From Limonium bicolor (Eukaryota; Streptophyta; Magnoliopsida; Caryophyllales; Plumbaginaceae), in contig CM041777.1 of NCBI GenBank assembly GCA_023374045.1, positions 458,918,251 to 458,982,250 of the forward strand: 64,000 bases of DNA, written 5' to 3'. Of the stretch, positions 54,690-64,000 are shown piece after piece (positions within the stretch are counted from its first letter, which is position 1; each line of letters begins with the position of its first letter). A program made the translations under genes and the position numbers. The notes beneath the pieces are model-generated. The model did no database searches. It worked only from the letters and a program-made list of their open reading frames with translations, and was not told the DNA's origin.

Positions 54690-57330
54690 CTTTGACTAAT
54701 GGCGCATAACAAGTCTCATTCTCACAAGGTCAGGGTTTATCTTGATGTGGTACTTTCTATCCTACACTCAAAGTGTTCAATGCTTGCACTCATACTCTCC
54801 TTTTGGACAAAACATCTCGGCCATTGAATTTGACATTTGCTAGATTTACGCATTCAACCTGTTACTTTCACGTGATTGGATACGCAACTACTAGGTCGGA
54901 AGTCTTTTAAGCTTATATCGTGGATATGGGCTGTGATGAATGATAACAGGACAATGGAGGAATGTTTAGGATATGTGGAGCTAAAAGGGTGACCAAAGCT
55001 GCAACTTGCACCGTCTCTCGGACTTGTCTTCTTTGCCTTGAAGTCGTTCGGCTACTTCGTGATGATTTCGCATGTGAGTTTAGAACTTGGGACTTTTGGG
55101 TTGTTCCTTGCACCTTCTATCTTCTTTCCGATTTTGGATTTCTTCGAGGCTTTTCAGGTTTGCCTTTCTTTGAATTTTCCTTTCCTTCGGGGTTCTTGTG
55201 TTTCCCGGCTTTGAACTTTGAGAGCTATTTTTGATGTTAGCTCATTTGGATCCTGTGTCACTTTGGGACCATTTGCGGATCGTTTCATCATGCTGGTAGC
55301 AGTTTTGCTTCTTTGGACTTGTGAAGTTGCTGTTCGGAAGTCGGGCTCTTGCTTCCTTTGGTCACCGGGTCGGTTATTCATCATTGGTTGGCTTGTTTGT
55401 GGAATTTGTAGTGTTGTAAAAGGGGAACGTATACGAAAAGCTCAGCGGGGGTGCCTAGGGTGTAATGTCAGGGTTCACAAGCTTTTGGCTGTGTGGTGTT
55501 GTACCTAGGTGCTTCGTCATCCCTAATAGTTGTGTATTTGTTCTTTGTTACTTTTCACAGGTTTAAGCGTAAATTTACAAAGTGTCCCCTTCGGTCGGAG
55601 TTATGCCGTTTACCTTACCTTTGAATGTGATCTCTCTAGAGTCACGTAAAAATGACATGCTCTTTCACTCATGGTTTTACCGCTCAAGGCACTCTCGCGA
55701 AATGTTCACTCAGAGACTTGTTCACGCGCTTTAAACTAATGAAATAAACATTATCGTCCCTTAACTCAGATTGCCCCCAGTATTATTGTGGGGTTTTTTT
55801 TTTTACAAGCCTTTTGAATACCCAAGTTATTTGTTGGAGGTGGCTGTATGTGTAGTGGTACGTGGTGATGAAGTCTTGCTGTTTTGGTGGAGTGATGTAG
55901 TGATGAAAGTAAAACATGGTAGTGGGATGCTTTCAGTGTACGGTGAAACTTTCTATTGAGAGGTGACAAGTGGTGGAAGCCGACAAGGTGGTAAGATATT
56001 CCCTGCGCAAGAATGAGTTTCATGTGGAGAGGGGAGTGTGGTGAGACACATGGGATGTATGTGTTCAAGGTAGTGGATGTGGGTGAAATGACGTGATGAC
56101 TTATTTATTTTTTGGTGTTCTTAATGCACAAAATTATGAAAATGGAACTATGCTCTAATTCATGAATGGAAAGACAACATCAAAAATTGAAATCTTAAGA
56201 AAACTACCTAATATGATAAAGGAAGCTAGCTACCATAAAAGCTGGAAGAACGAAAAAGGAAACTACCAAATCGAGAAACCTTCTAAAATAGTGATGTTGG
56301 GCTGTCTGATGCCAACATACTGAAGACTCGAGCTTTGGGCTGTCGGGACGCCATTGAGATGACCGTGATTGTCTTCCTTCCAAACTTCGAGTAGGCCCTG
56401 TAAAATGTTTGAACTAGGAATGCCTATGGGTTATGTAGGAAGTAACTGGGCCTGAGTCTTCTCCAAACTGAGAGTGGAGTGCACAGATTATAGTGATTCC
56501 TAGACTAGAACGGACATGTAGGCCTGAATCCCTTAATCTAGAAACCGAGCAAACAAGCTGAAGGAAGTCACACGGACCGTGAATGGGCCACTGGGTCGAG
56601 AGATAAGCCTTGAAGTCTAAGATTCGTTTGATGTTCTTGTTGGGCCTTGAAGCCGGAAACTGGAATGAATGAATTATGCAAACTATCTTGGATTCAGATG
56701 TTTTATGGGCCAAAATTCTGGATTGAGAGCGAAGCTCATGGGCCAAAACTATGAATTGGTCTATGGGCCTAGATGAAAGGAGTCATGAGTGTGGTACTTG
56801 GGCTAGAATGACTGCTCAATATGTGAGCTGGAATTTGGGCCGAGTGATTTTGGTTGGGCCTAAAAGATGACACCTAGATCTAGGGTTTTGGGTTAGGGTC
56901 ATGATAAGAATCTACCTGGACTAGAGTGAGCCCTTGGGCCAGAATGTGTTTGGGCCTGAAGTAAAGCACATGAGCTAGAATGCTCCCTAAATCACAAATG
57001 GGGCCTAACTTTCATCGGGCCAGAGAAGATGGTTGCTAAGCCAAAACCGAAAAGTTTTTATTTTCAGGACTTGTGCGTTATTTTCAGGTGGATTTTTTAA
57101 GGGCCTAGAACTAATTGGATAATTCAAATTGGGCCAGGAGAGAAATCACCTAAGTCTAGGCTTTTGGGCCGAAACCCGAACGACTCACATGTTAAACCAA
57201 ACAGGGCCTCTGGGCCGCAAACAAATAGAGCTGCCAATTCGGGTTGGGCTAGGTTGATGTAGGAGAAATTCCTATCAGTTTCTAGGTGGGTAGTGGGCCG
57301 ATCACACAAGCAAACAAGGCCCACACAGAT
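54690..57330 (-). other. R9 noncoding internal region
   Basis: Between 54700 and about 55990 the sequence matches R4 (about 18800-19960) in reverse and includes the broken basic open frame (55154-55384). From about 56300 to 57330 it has many scattered GGGCC(T/A) words, often TTGGGCC or GGGCCTGAA, spaced tens of bases apart, and no coding features. No gag, protease or polymerase motif is visible. Confidence 0.6.
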
Positions 57331-57832
57331 TCAACATGTCCTCACTAGATGTTTAAATCAAACCAGGTATGGATCGATCCTGAGAGGTGCTTGGGGCGCG
57401 GGCCCAGGTCACCACAAAGGAATAGGGCTTGCACGCTATTCTCTTTGGGCTTCCCCACTTTTTCCACATCACCTGAAGGTGTGCGTCTACGGTCGGGTCT
57501 TTGACTGACCAAACAATGGGCTAGGTAAGGGTACTGCCAGGAAAATGCTTGGGGCTAAAGCCCAGGTATTAAGGGGGTGTGGTTAGACGACACCCTCCTC
57601 TTTTCCCTCACTTATTCACATCACCTAAAAGGTGTGAGTCCCTGACAGGGGACCCTAGACAGGTCCCGGGGTGAAACTGGTTTGTGTGGACCCTCGCTCT
57701 CATATGATGCAAAAGGTGCATAAAATTAAAGTGTGCACAAAAGTAAAGAAACAAAGTAATAAAGCCATAAATAAACAATTTCGAGTTAAGCCCTCTTCCT
57801 TAAAATTAAACAAGTTAATACTAAGAAATTTG
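57331..57832 (-). other. R9 leader
   Basis: In reverse orientation this matches the duplicated leader of R4 (15690-16060), with the two ACATCACCT-containing copies near 57465 and 57615. Noncoding. Confidence 0.6.
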
Positions 57833-57850
57833 TCCCCAGCAGAGTCGCCA
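57833..57850 (-). other. Primer binding site of R9
   Basis: The minus strand reads TGGCGACTCTGCTGGGGA three bases after the LTR end, an 18-base match expected of a tRNA 3' end (TGG pairs with CCA). The type is that of Tat-clade elements, which commonly use tRNA-Arg; I cannot confirm the isoacceptor. Confidence 0.75.
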
Positions 57851-57853
57851 GTC

Positions 57854-59639
57854 TGTGAGCCTCGATTTTAAACCCTATCCTGTGTGGATTAAGTTGATTA
57901 GGATCTAATCGGGTTTTAGGTCCACTTATAACCTAAGATTAATAACTATGTCGTATAACAAAATTATTAAAACCTAGGCTAGCTCACTGGAACCTATTAT
58001 GAGTCGCCACCTAATTTTAACCTAGATCAAATTAGGAAAGGAGAGTTCGGATTCGGGGGCTTGATATTCGACTTAATTAGGGTTCAAATTACTTTCATTA
58101 CCCTTCCTAAGTCATTTTTCCTCTACTTGGTTCGTTTACGGCTTTCTACAGAGTTGTTTTTAACCTAGGTGCGCTCTTCTGTTTTTTTTATTTTTTAACG
58201 TTTTTTGACAGAAAATTAAAGTGAAATTGAAAGTTACCTAAACTAGGGTTTCGGAGGCAGAATTAGGTCAAATTTTGTTTCCGTCCGTAGCCACGGACCT
58301 AATGTCCGAGACCACGGACCCCAGTTAACCTATATGAAAATAAAAGTCGATAAACAATAAACAGAAAACAGAAAATTGTGAAGTCCGGGGCCACGGACAA
58401 GCTGTCCGTGGGTCCGGGCCCCGGACATTATTAGAAAACCTAAATTTTTAAAATTTAAAAATCCCGCCGCCGTCCGTGGGCGTCCAGGCTTACGGACAAG
58501 GAGTCCGGGACCCCGGACATGACATCCGTGGGTGCGGACCGCCCTCGGACGGCGGCGTTATGGCTGTTCCCGAAGGTGTTTTTGGCTCAAATTTTATGGG
58601 TGTGTAGCCTGAAGATGTACAACGTTAGTGATTGAAAGTTTTCAATTTGAGTTCGAATTAAGCACGAAACTTAGTAAACAAGTTATTGGACAGAAGTTTA
58701 AACAAACAGCGTTACAGAAGCGTACGAAGGTTAGTTTGAGCCCAAAATTTGACAGAGAGTTAACAAGGTCGTGGGGAATTAGAAAAGTAGAGTTGTACCT
58801 GTTTTACCTCCGAATTCAAAGGATTCTTCACACCGGGATTCGTCGAGTGCTTCGTTGATGGCAGACCCGAAAGGATTTCGAACCAAGCTTCTGGATGTTG
58901 GTTGTTCTTGCTGTTCTTCACGTTTTGGTTGTGGTTTTGTGGGGTTTTGATGACTACTGATGCTTTGGGGATTGGAAAACATGTTTAGATGGTGATTTCG
59001 GGGGATTTTCGGTATGATTTGGGTGGCCAGGTGTTGGAAAACGTGAGAGGAGAGAGGAGGCTGTGTTTCTGACTCTCTAGGGTTCTTGAGCATATGAGGT
59101 TCTTCTTTATCCAAAAACCTATCCCCTTATATAGACTTTCTTAAAGATAAAGAAAATCTAGTAAAAGTAAGATTTTTTGATATTTTAATTAAGACTTCCC
59201 AAAGGAATTTTGCTGTGAAATTTTAACCACATGTCAAGGATGGATTATGAATTTTCTGAGGTGGAACCGAATTTTTTAAATGTTGGAATATTTTTAAATT
59301 GAATTTCTTGTCAGATTCAGTCAGAAATTGCTAGAAAATTATTGGAAACTCGAAAAATCAAAATTCCAACGCCATTATGCTTAGAATGTCATCCTCTATC
59401 ATGGGTTAAAATATCAAAGCATTTCAAGCTGATTTGGGCATCCTTTGGAGGAGAGAGAAAGCTTATAGGAGGTCTCAGGAGCCTTAAAGATTACCAAAAC
59501 GCCCCTGAAAATGACGAAGCTGCTCCCATGCCATGGAGCGCCGTCGAGCCGGAATCCCTCACTACTTGATTAAAATGCCCCTCACAACACCAGGACCTCG
59601 TAGACCCTAACCAGGGGGGTCAAAATTTTGGGTATAACA
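57854..59639 (-). repeat. 5' LTR of R9
   Basis: 1786 bp, closely similar to 51023-52813. TATA box at 59126-59133, palindromes at 58281-58556. The right target duplication aaaag follows. Confidence 0.92.
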
Positions 59640-60483
59640 AAAAGATAGAAAGATAGGTCTTGGCTTAACTAAGAGAAATATATACTTAGTTTTTGATTTG
59701 GAGCAAAGATGCATACTTGGTGAGCATTTGAAGGTGGAGCACCCATGGATGAAGCTCTCTCGGTTTTGGAGCAAGAGAAGGGAAGAAGAAACCGTGGGAA
59801 GAAGGGAAATGAAGAGAGAGAAGAAGAAAAGTGGGCTAATATAAGATATTTGCTTTAATAAAGCAAATAGTACTCCTTTTACTTATCTCTTCTTTTCTTC
59901 ATTATTTGACTACTTATGGTGACTCATCCTCCCTTAGAAAACCAGCCCCCTATCTTAAATAAGGCTAGTCATGATCTTTGTTGACCAACTAATTTGCTTA
60001 TATTGATTAAAACTTAAACTTGTCACTATTTGGCACTATTCACAAATTAGTGCACATATTTCTGAAATTTTTGATTTCCCATTGATTTAGGCTTCCTAAT
60101 GTGATACTAATTAGTTCACATGTTGATTAAAGAGTAATGATGGACATTTATCCACTCAAAACTCAATTCTAAGACAATTTCTCAAAAATGTGCTTTAAGA
60201 CTTCTTGAAGCACCTTTTGTGTTTTAACTTGTTCTCAAGCTTTGTTTTCTTTGGTAATTGGTTTAAAATGACCATTAGAATATTACTAAGGTCTTATCAT
60301 GATATTTGGGTACTCACCCAAGCCTCTCCAAGCTTATAGCACATTTTTGCCCTAATTGCCCTTAAGGCATTTTCTTGTGTTTTCCTTGGTTTAAATTGTC
60401 TACCAATCTTTCTAAGGCATATTCTAGCCTTACTACATCATAATTTGATGTTTACTTTGCATACTTAGGTTTGGGGTATTTCA
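59640..60483 (-). repeat. E7 3' LTR, piece 3 (start of the LTR)
   Basis: Ends on the plus strand with GGTTTGGGGTATTTCA at 60483, that is, the element-sense start TGAAATACCCCAAACC. It holds a perfect 11-bp dyad at 59847-59869 (TATTTGCTTTA/TAAAGCAAATA) in the region where E1 has its TATA box and a similar dyad. The first five bases are the R9 duplication. Confidence 0.75.
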
Positions 60484-60500
60484 ATCTACCCCCCTTAAAA
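60484..60500 (-). other. Polypurine tract of E7
   Basis: TTTTAAGGGGGGTAGAT on the minus strand directly before the LTR start, the same as in E1. It fixes this LTR as the 3' LTR of a minus-strand element. Confidence 0.8.
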
Positions 60501-63500
60501 GAACTTTGTCCCCAAAGTTCCCATGCATCTTATCTTATTAAAATACATGTCTTACCTCATTCCATAGATCATACAGATCATACTTATGTATACTTAAACT
60601 CATTGGATCATTAGATCCGCCATATTCTTATACTTAAATATCACACAACAAGCTCAAGCATGTATAACACTCAAAATTCTCTTTGTTTCTTTTGATGATT
60701 AAACATTCACATAATTTTCTTTCCAACGCATTCTCCCATGTCACCGGTCCGTAGACAATGGCTCATTCGTCCTCGTCACCATGGGCCAGAATACAAAACA
60801 CTCTGCTCTCCCCGTGTCACCGGTCCGAAGACAAAGACTCGTGCGTCCTCGACTTCATGGGTGAGACTCAGTAAAAAGGTAATCCTTTTTACGAGGTCAT
60901 GTGAGGAATAATTCCTCTAATTAAAAATACAATCAACTCCAATTTCATTTTATCCTAAGGCCTCTATCCATAGTGTGATTTAATTGTGACCACTAGTAGG
61001 GAGTTTCAGGAATCATCCCACCCTGATGTGATCAGCATCAGTGTAGAACTATCCTTCCACCCCAATTTGTGCTTGGTTTCCCTTGATCCCTAGAAATCAA
61101 GTTCCACCTCCCACGTCATTTTCAAACATCAGATAATTCACTCATGTCCAATTTTCTATCTTCTTAGTTCTTCTAATCATAATCAATACATCTCCAAAGT
61201 GTGGACTCAGTCCATCGAACATTCCCGATTCATCTCTTAGTAATTACCTCAAGATATAAATTCCTACTAAGTTCTATAACTGTCCCATACCAATTCTCAC
61301 CATCTTATATCTCATAGCATTACTATTTCCTAACTCATAATCATATCGAACCGTATCCCATTGTGTTATCTTATTCTTATCTCACACATAGTCTCATATC
61401 GACTCATACCTCATATATTCTTATTTCTTAAATCTCGTTAAACCTCCTCCTTCATTCTCTTAACTTGTACTCACACCGGCGTTAACAAGATAGGTACTTA
61501 ATATGTATGGTATTCACATCTTCTGTGTGCAATAACCATGATTTTATCTCAAAATGTTTATGCAAAACATATTCTCAAATTATTTAGTGCTATGCACACC
61601 GTAGTTTATGTACTCAGTACACAAACATACGCTAAGTGGTTTCGCTCTACCCCCCTTAAAATGGATTACGCCCACGTAATCAACATTATATCATCCTTGA
61701 ACATAAGTTCAAGATGTCTAATTCTTACCAAGCATTCTAGCTTCCACGTCATCTATCTTACTTATAATTCGATCAGAAATGACTTAGTCTCTGTATCGAG
61801 GATTCTTAACGGTACTTATACCGTTTCCTTAACTTAGTTTTGTCCAATCTCAAAGGTAGTGGTCTGCTAGCTTCCGCTGCGCGACTCTGATAATCTTACG
61901 CTTAACTGCCTTTCTAATCGTCCATAGTATTGTATATCCTTCTGCCTCCTTACAGTTTAGGAATATTGGTCTCTCAATGGACACGTTTATCTTTATATAT
62001 ACACGGCCTTAATGAGTTGTAACTCGTCTATCCATTCTCCTTGAATATTCATCTTAAGACATGTCCTATGTCTATACTTAACAATCCGTGCTTCTCGCAC
62101 TTCATAGTCCTTAATTATTTGTTCTCTGATTCCCTTGTGTTGCTGGTTCAACTGAATTCTTCTCTTCGACTGTTTGTGGTAATGGCTGCTCTTGTCTGAT
62201 CTTGTGTTGTTGTCCGTGGTACGGAGTCGACTACCTCCCGTGTTCCTTACACCACTTGCTTACATGCATGGGGTACCTTGCTGATACATTACTACTTACC
62301 CAACTAACTCATAAATGAGCGTGTCAGGCCTGCAAGCCCCTGTGGGGTGCAGTCGTCCCACGTCTCGTTTTAGTAAACTCATAGTGTCCGTCACACGTTT
62401 AGCTATTGCTAATTATGAAGTATTGTGTTGTCGATCTCCTCTTTCATCGTTCCATAATAACATTTATTGTTCTTCTTGAAGTTAATCAAGGGAAGTCCAT
62501 TTACTGTGTTCTTGGGTATTGTATGCTCTAGCTCTTTCTGTATCCCGTACTGATTCGGTCTCTTAATAATTGAGGTCTCTTTCCGTAGAGCCTCTTATCT
62601 TGTTTCTCATATTTATGCTACTAGGAATGCACTTCCAGTTCCTTAAGGAATGGGTAGTGGGCTTCCTGTGAAATCTTACCTAACCAGGTCCAGACTACTG
62701 GCATCAATGCTCAGTTCGTCTACCATCTTGTTTCCTTACTTATACTGGTCTTAACTCATAAATCTAATTGCCTCAGTGTCAACATTTGACGGCTCATACC
62801 TAACGGTCACTTTTACCGCGCACCATGACTTAATCCACTTATCTAACTATTGTACTCACGACCACTACTACCGTGGTAGTTGGCCTTTACCATGTTGCCC
62901 CTTAATGGTGCAACCTCTTACTCACTTATTCTAATGTCTTACCTTATACTCAATCCCTTCTTGGTGTAAACACACTGGGAGTTCTCTCATTCCGGTGTAT
63001 GGCGGTTGTCATACCGTTCTTTAAAATAGTTGACTCTTAATACGAAGGTGTTCTGCTCCAATCTCAGATTCGTAAGTAGGCTGATTTCCCTCGCATTATT
63101 TCATCCTTATGGCGTTATCTACCATGTAATTCTACCGGTTACTGAAGAAGTCATCCACTGAATCACAAGCTCTTCTGAGCATTGGTCACTTGACGTGCCG
63201 TAAGGTGCACTCACAATGTTTATCTCTGACGATCACTAATTCTTACATCCTGGGTGTTGGATGAGGGTCTATCTCTGCAACCTTCCTTATTACTCAAGTG
63301 TATCTGACATGTTCCAAGGTAATCTCAAGTTGAGAGTTTCCATTCTCTAACAAAAGCGTATTGCATCTCTAATAAGTGAAAGCCCTTTTGAGGGGTTCAT
63401 TCCCACTCATGGCCTCACAACAAGGAGAGGTATCCCCACCCTAAAAGGCATGGTTCGTTCTTCGCCCCTGTCCTTAGCATTATCTCAATATTCACTTTGG

Positions 63501-64000
63501 TACCCTTTCTTGGTAATGTTCTTCCCAATCTTAGTTATAGGTTTGGTAACCGTTCATATCTACAAATTATAGTTCCTTCGTGGCTTAAACAAGCTCTCTT
63601 ATAACTTAATGCGCCTCGGGCTCTGATGTGGTTAACATCCTTGGCTCGTAGGCTCTTAATGCTTAATGTCTCAGTTTCATATTATATTCCTACTCATCCT
63701 AGGTCATCCTGATAGGTTCTGATCTTTGAACACTATCTACCGTTAGGTTAAATACTAAATGTAGTATTGGGTTTCATGGTAAGTCGCTGCATCCTGCTTC
63801 CTGCTATGGAAGTTTATTCAGGTATTCTGAGCTTACTTAGTGTCTTTGACAATACTGTCGTTTTATTAGACCTATGTCTTTTAGTAAATAAGGATAAGTT
63901 CGTATTAGGCGTTTGCCTTAAGGTGTCCAAGTTGGATATCATCCTGTCATCTTATACTTCCATCTCAACGCTTCGTTCAACTTCCGTTGACTATGCCACC
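60501..64000 (-). mobile_element. E7 internal region, heavily decayed, continues beyond the window
   Basis: No open frame or intact motif remains. Weak collinear similarity to Tekay-type pol is seen near 61740-61830 (compare the chromodomain DNA at 40240-40290) and 62120-62160 (compare about 41505-41560), suggesting an old pol with a deletion. The part 61930-62420 also matches E6 31880-32500 in reverse. A second polypurine tract and hairpin are at 61647-61681. A 70-bp duplication (CACCGGTCCG with GTCCTCG) is at about 60733-60870. From 62500 to 64000 I recognise nothing. Confidence 0.4.
61647..61681 (-). other. Second polypurine tract plus covarying hairpin in E7
   Basis: A TTTTAAGGGGGGTAG tract is joined to a hairpin GATTACG, loop CCCA, CGTAATC (61664-61681). 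The stem differs from E1 and E8 at two adjacent positions, with the partner bases changed to match. Confidence 0.6.

Larger units (their letters stand above)
51023..59639 (-). mobile_element. R9: noncoding Tat-like LTR retrotransposon, TSD AAAAG
   Basis: LTRs at 51023-52813 (3') and 57854-59639 (5'), with perfect AAAAG duplications at 51018-51022 and 59640-59644. Primer binding site at 57833-57850 and polypurine tract at 52814-52826. LTRs, leader, 3' arrays and hairpins are related to R4. The gag-protease block of R4 is replaced by about 1.2 kb with no coding features (56090-57330). It is therefore a large noncoding derivative that depends on others for all proteins. Confidence 0.9.

Noticed and set aside
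57124..57324. Minus-strand frame near the R9 leader
   Set aside because: It is short, overlaps the GGGCC-word field, has no domain and no counterpart in R4.

Overview
This window is plant nuclear DNA made almost entirely of nested LTR retrotransposons. I see no host gene, tRNA or rRNA. The coding remnants are Ty3/gypsy proteins: chromodomain-bearing integrase ends of Tekay/Del chromovirus type, and Tat/Ogre-type gag-protease. The repeat density, the very long LTRs (about 1.8 to 4.6 kb) and the plant-type elements point to a large, repeat-rich seed-plant genome, probably heterochromatin. The species cannot be told.

Layout (labels are mine). E1, 1-12586, minus strand: Tekay-type element with its 3' LTR cut by the window edge, internal region 2269-8714 and 5' LTR 8715-12586. 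It interrupts L2, the 3' end of another LTR (12587-13646, plus), which itself sits in the LTR L3 (13647-13761 and 23479-26053, plus). L3 is also interrupted by R4, a Tat-like element without polymerase (13762-23473, plus, TSD GTAAG), and by R5, a 25-bp stub of a Tat-like LTR (26054-26078). R5 was cut by E6, a long LTR plus decayed internal DNA (26079-33484, plus). E6 is cut by E7, a minus-strand element whose 3' LTR lies in three pieces (33485-35588, 50141-51022, 59640-60483) and whose decayed internal region runs 60484-64000. Two elements split the E7 LTR: E8 (35589-50140, minus, TSD AACCA), an AlkB-bearing Tekay-type element followed by an extra copy of its own leader, and R9 (51023-59639, minus, TSD AAAAG), a noncoding Tat-like element.

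The most interesting content is in E1 and E8. Both carry, between the gag zinc knuckles and the protease, an AlkB-family 2-oxoglutarate/Fe(II) dioxygenase domain of the plant ALKBH1-like type. In both, gag is split by three short introns with matching positions and GT/AG borders, and the third joins gag in frame to AlkB. A second conserved acceptor just before the protease has the same phase. One donor could therefore make either a Gag-AlkB or a Gag-Pol fusion, depending on whether the AlkB segment is kept or skipped. In E1 the AlkB reading frame is intact with all expected catalytic residues, although pol has frameshifts; in E8 both are broken.

The elements also share RNA or DNA structure that gene calling does not explain: a perfect hairpin over the primer binding site, a 22-nt hairpin near the LTR end with compensatory changes in four LTR families, a second polypurine tract with a covarying hairpin in the 3' UTR, and arrays of gapped palindromes in the middle of every LTR family, including the unrelated Tat-like ones. 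All comparisons were made by eye; no alignment or database search was run.
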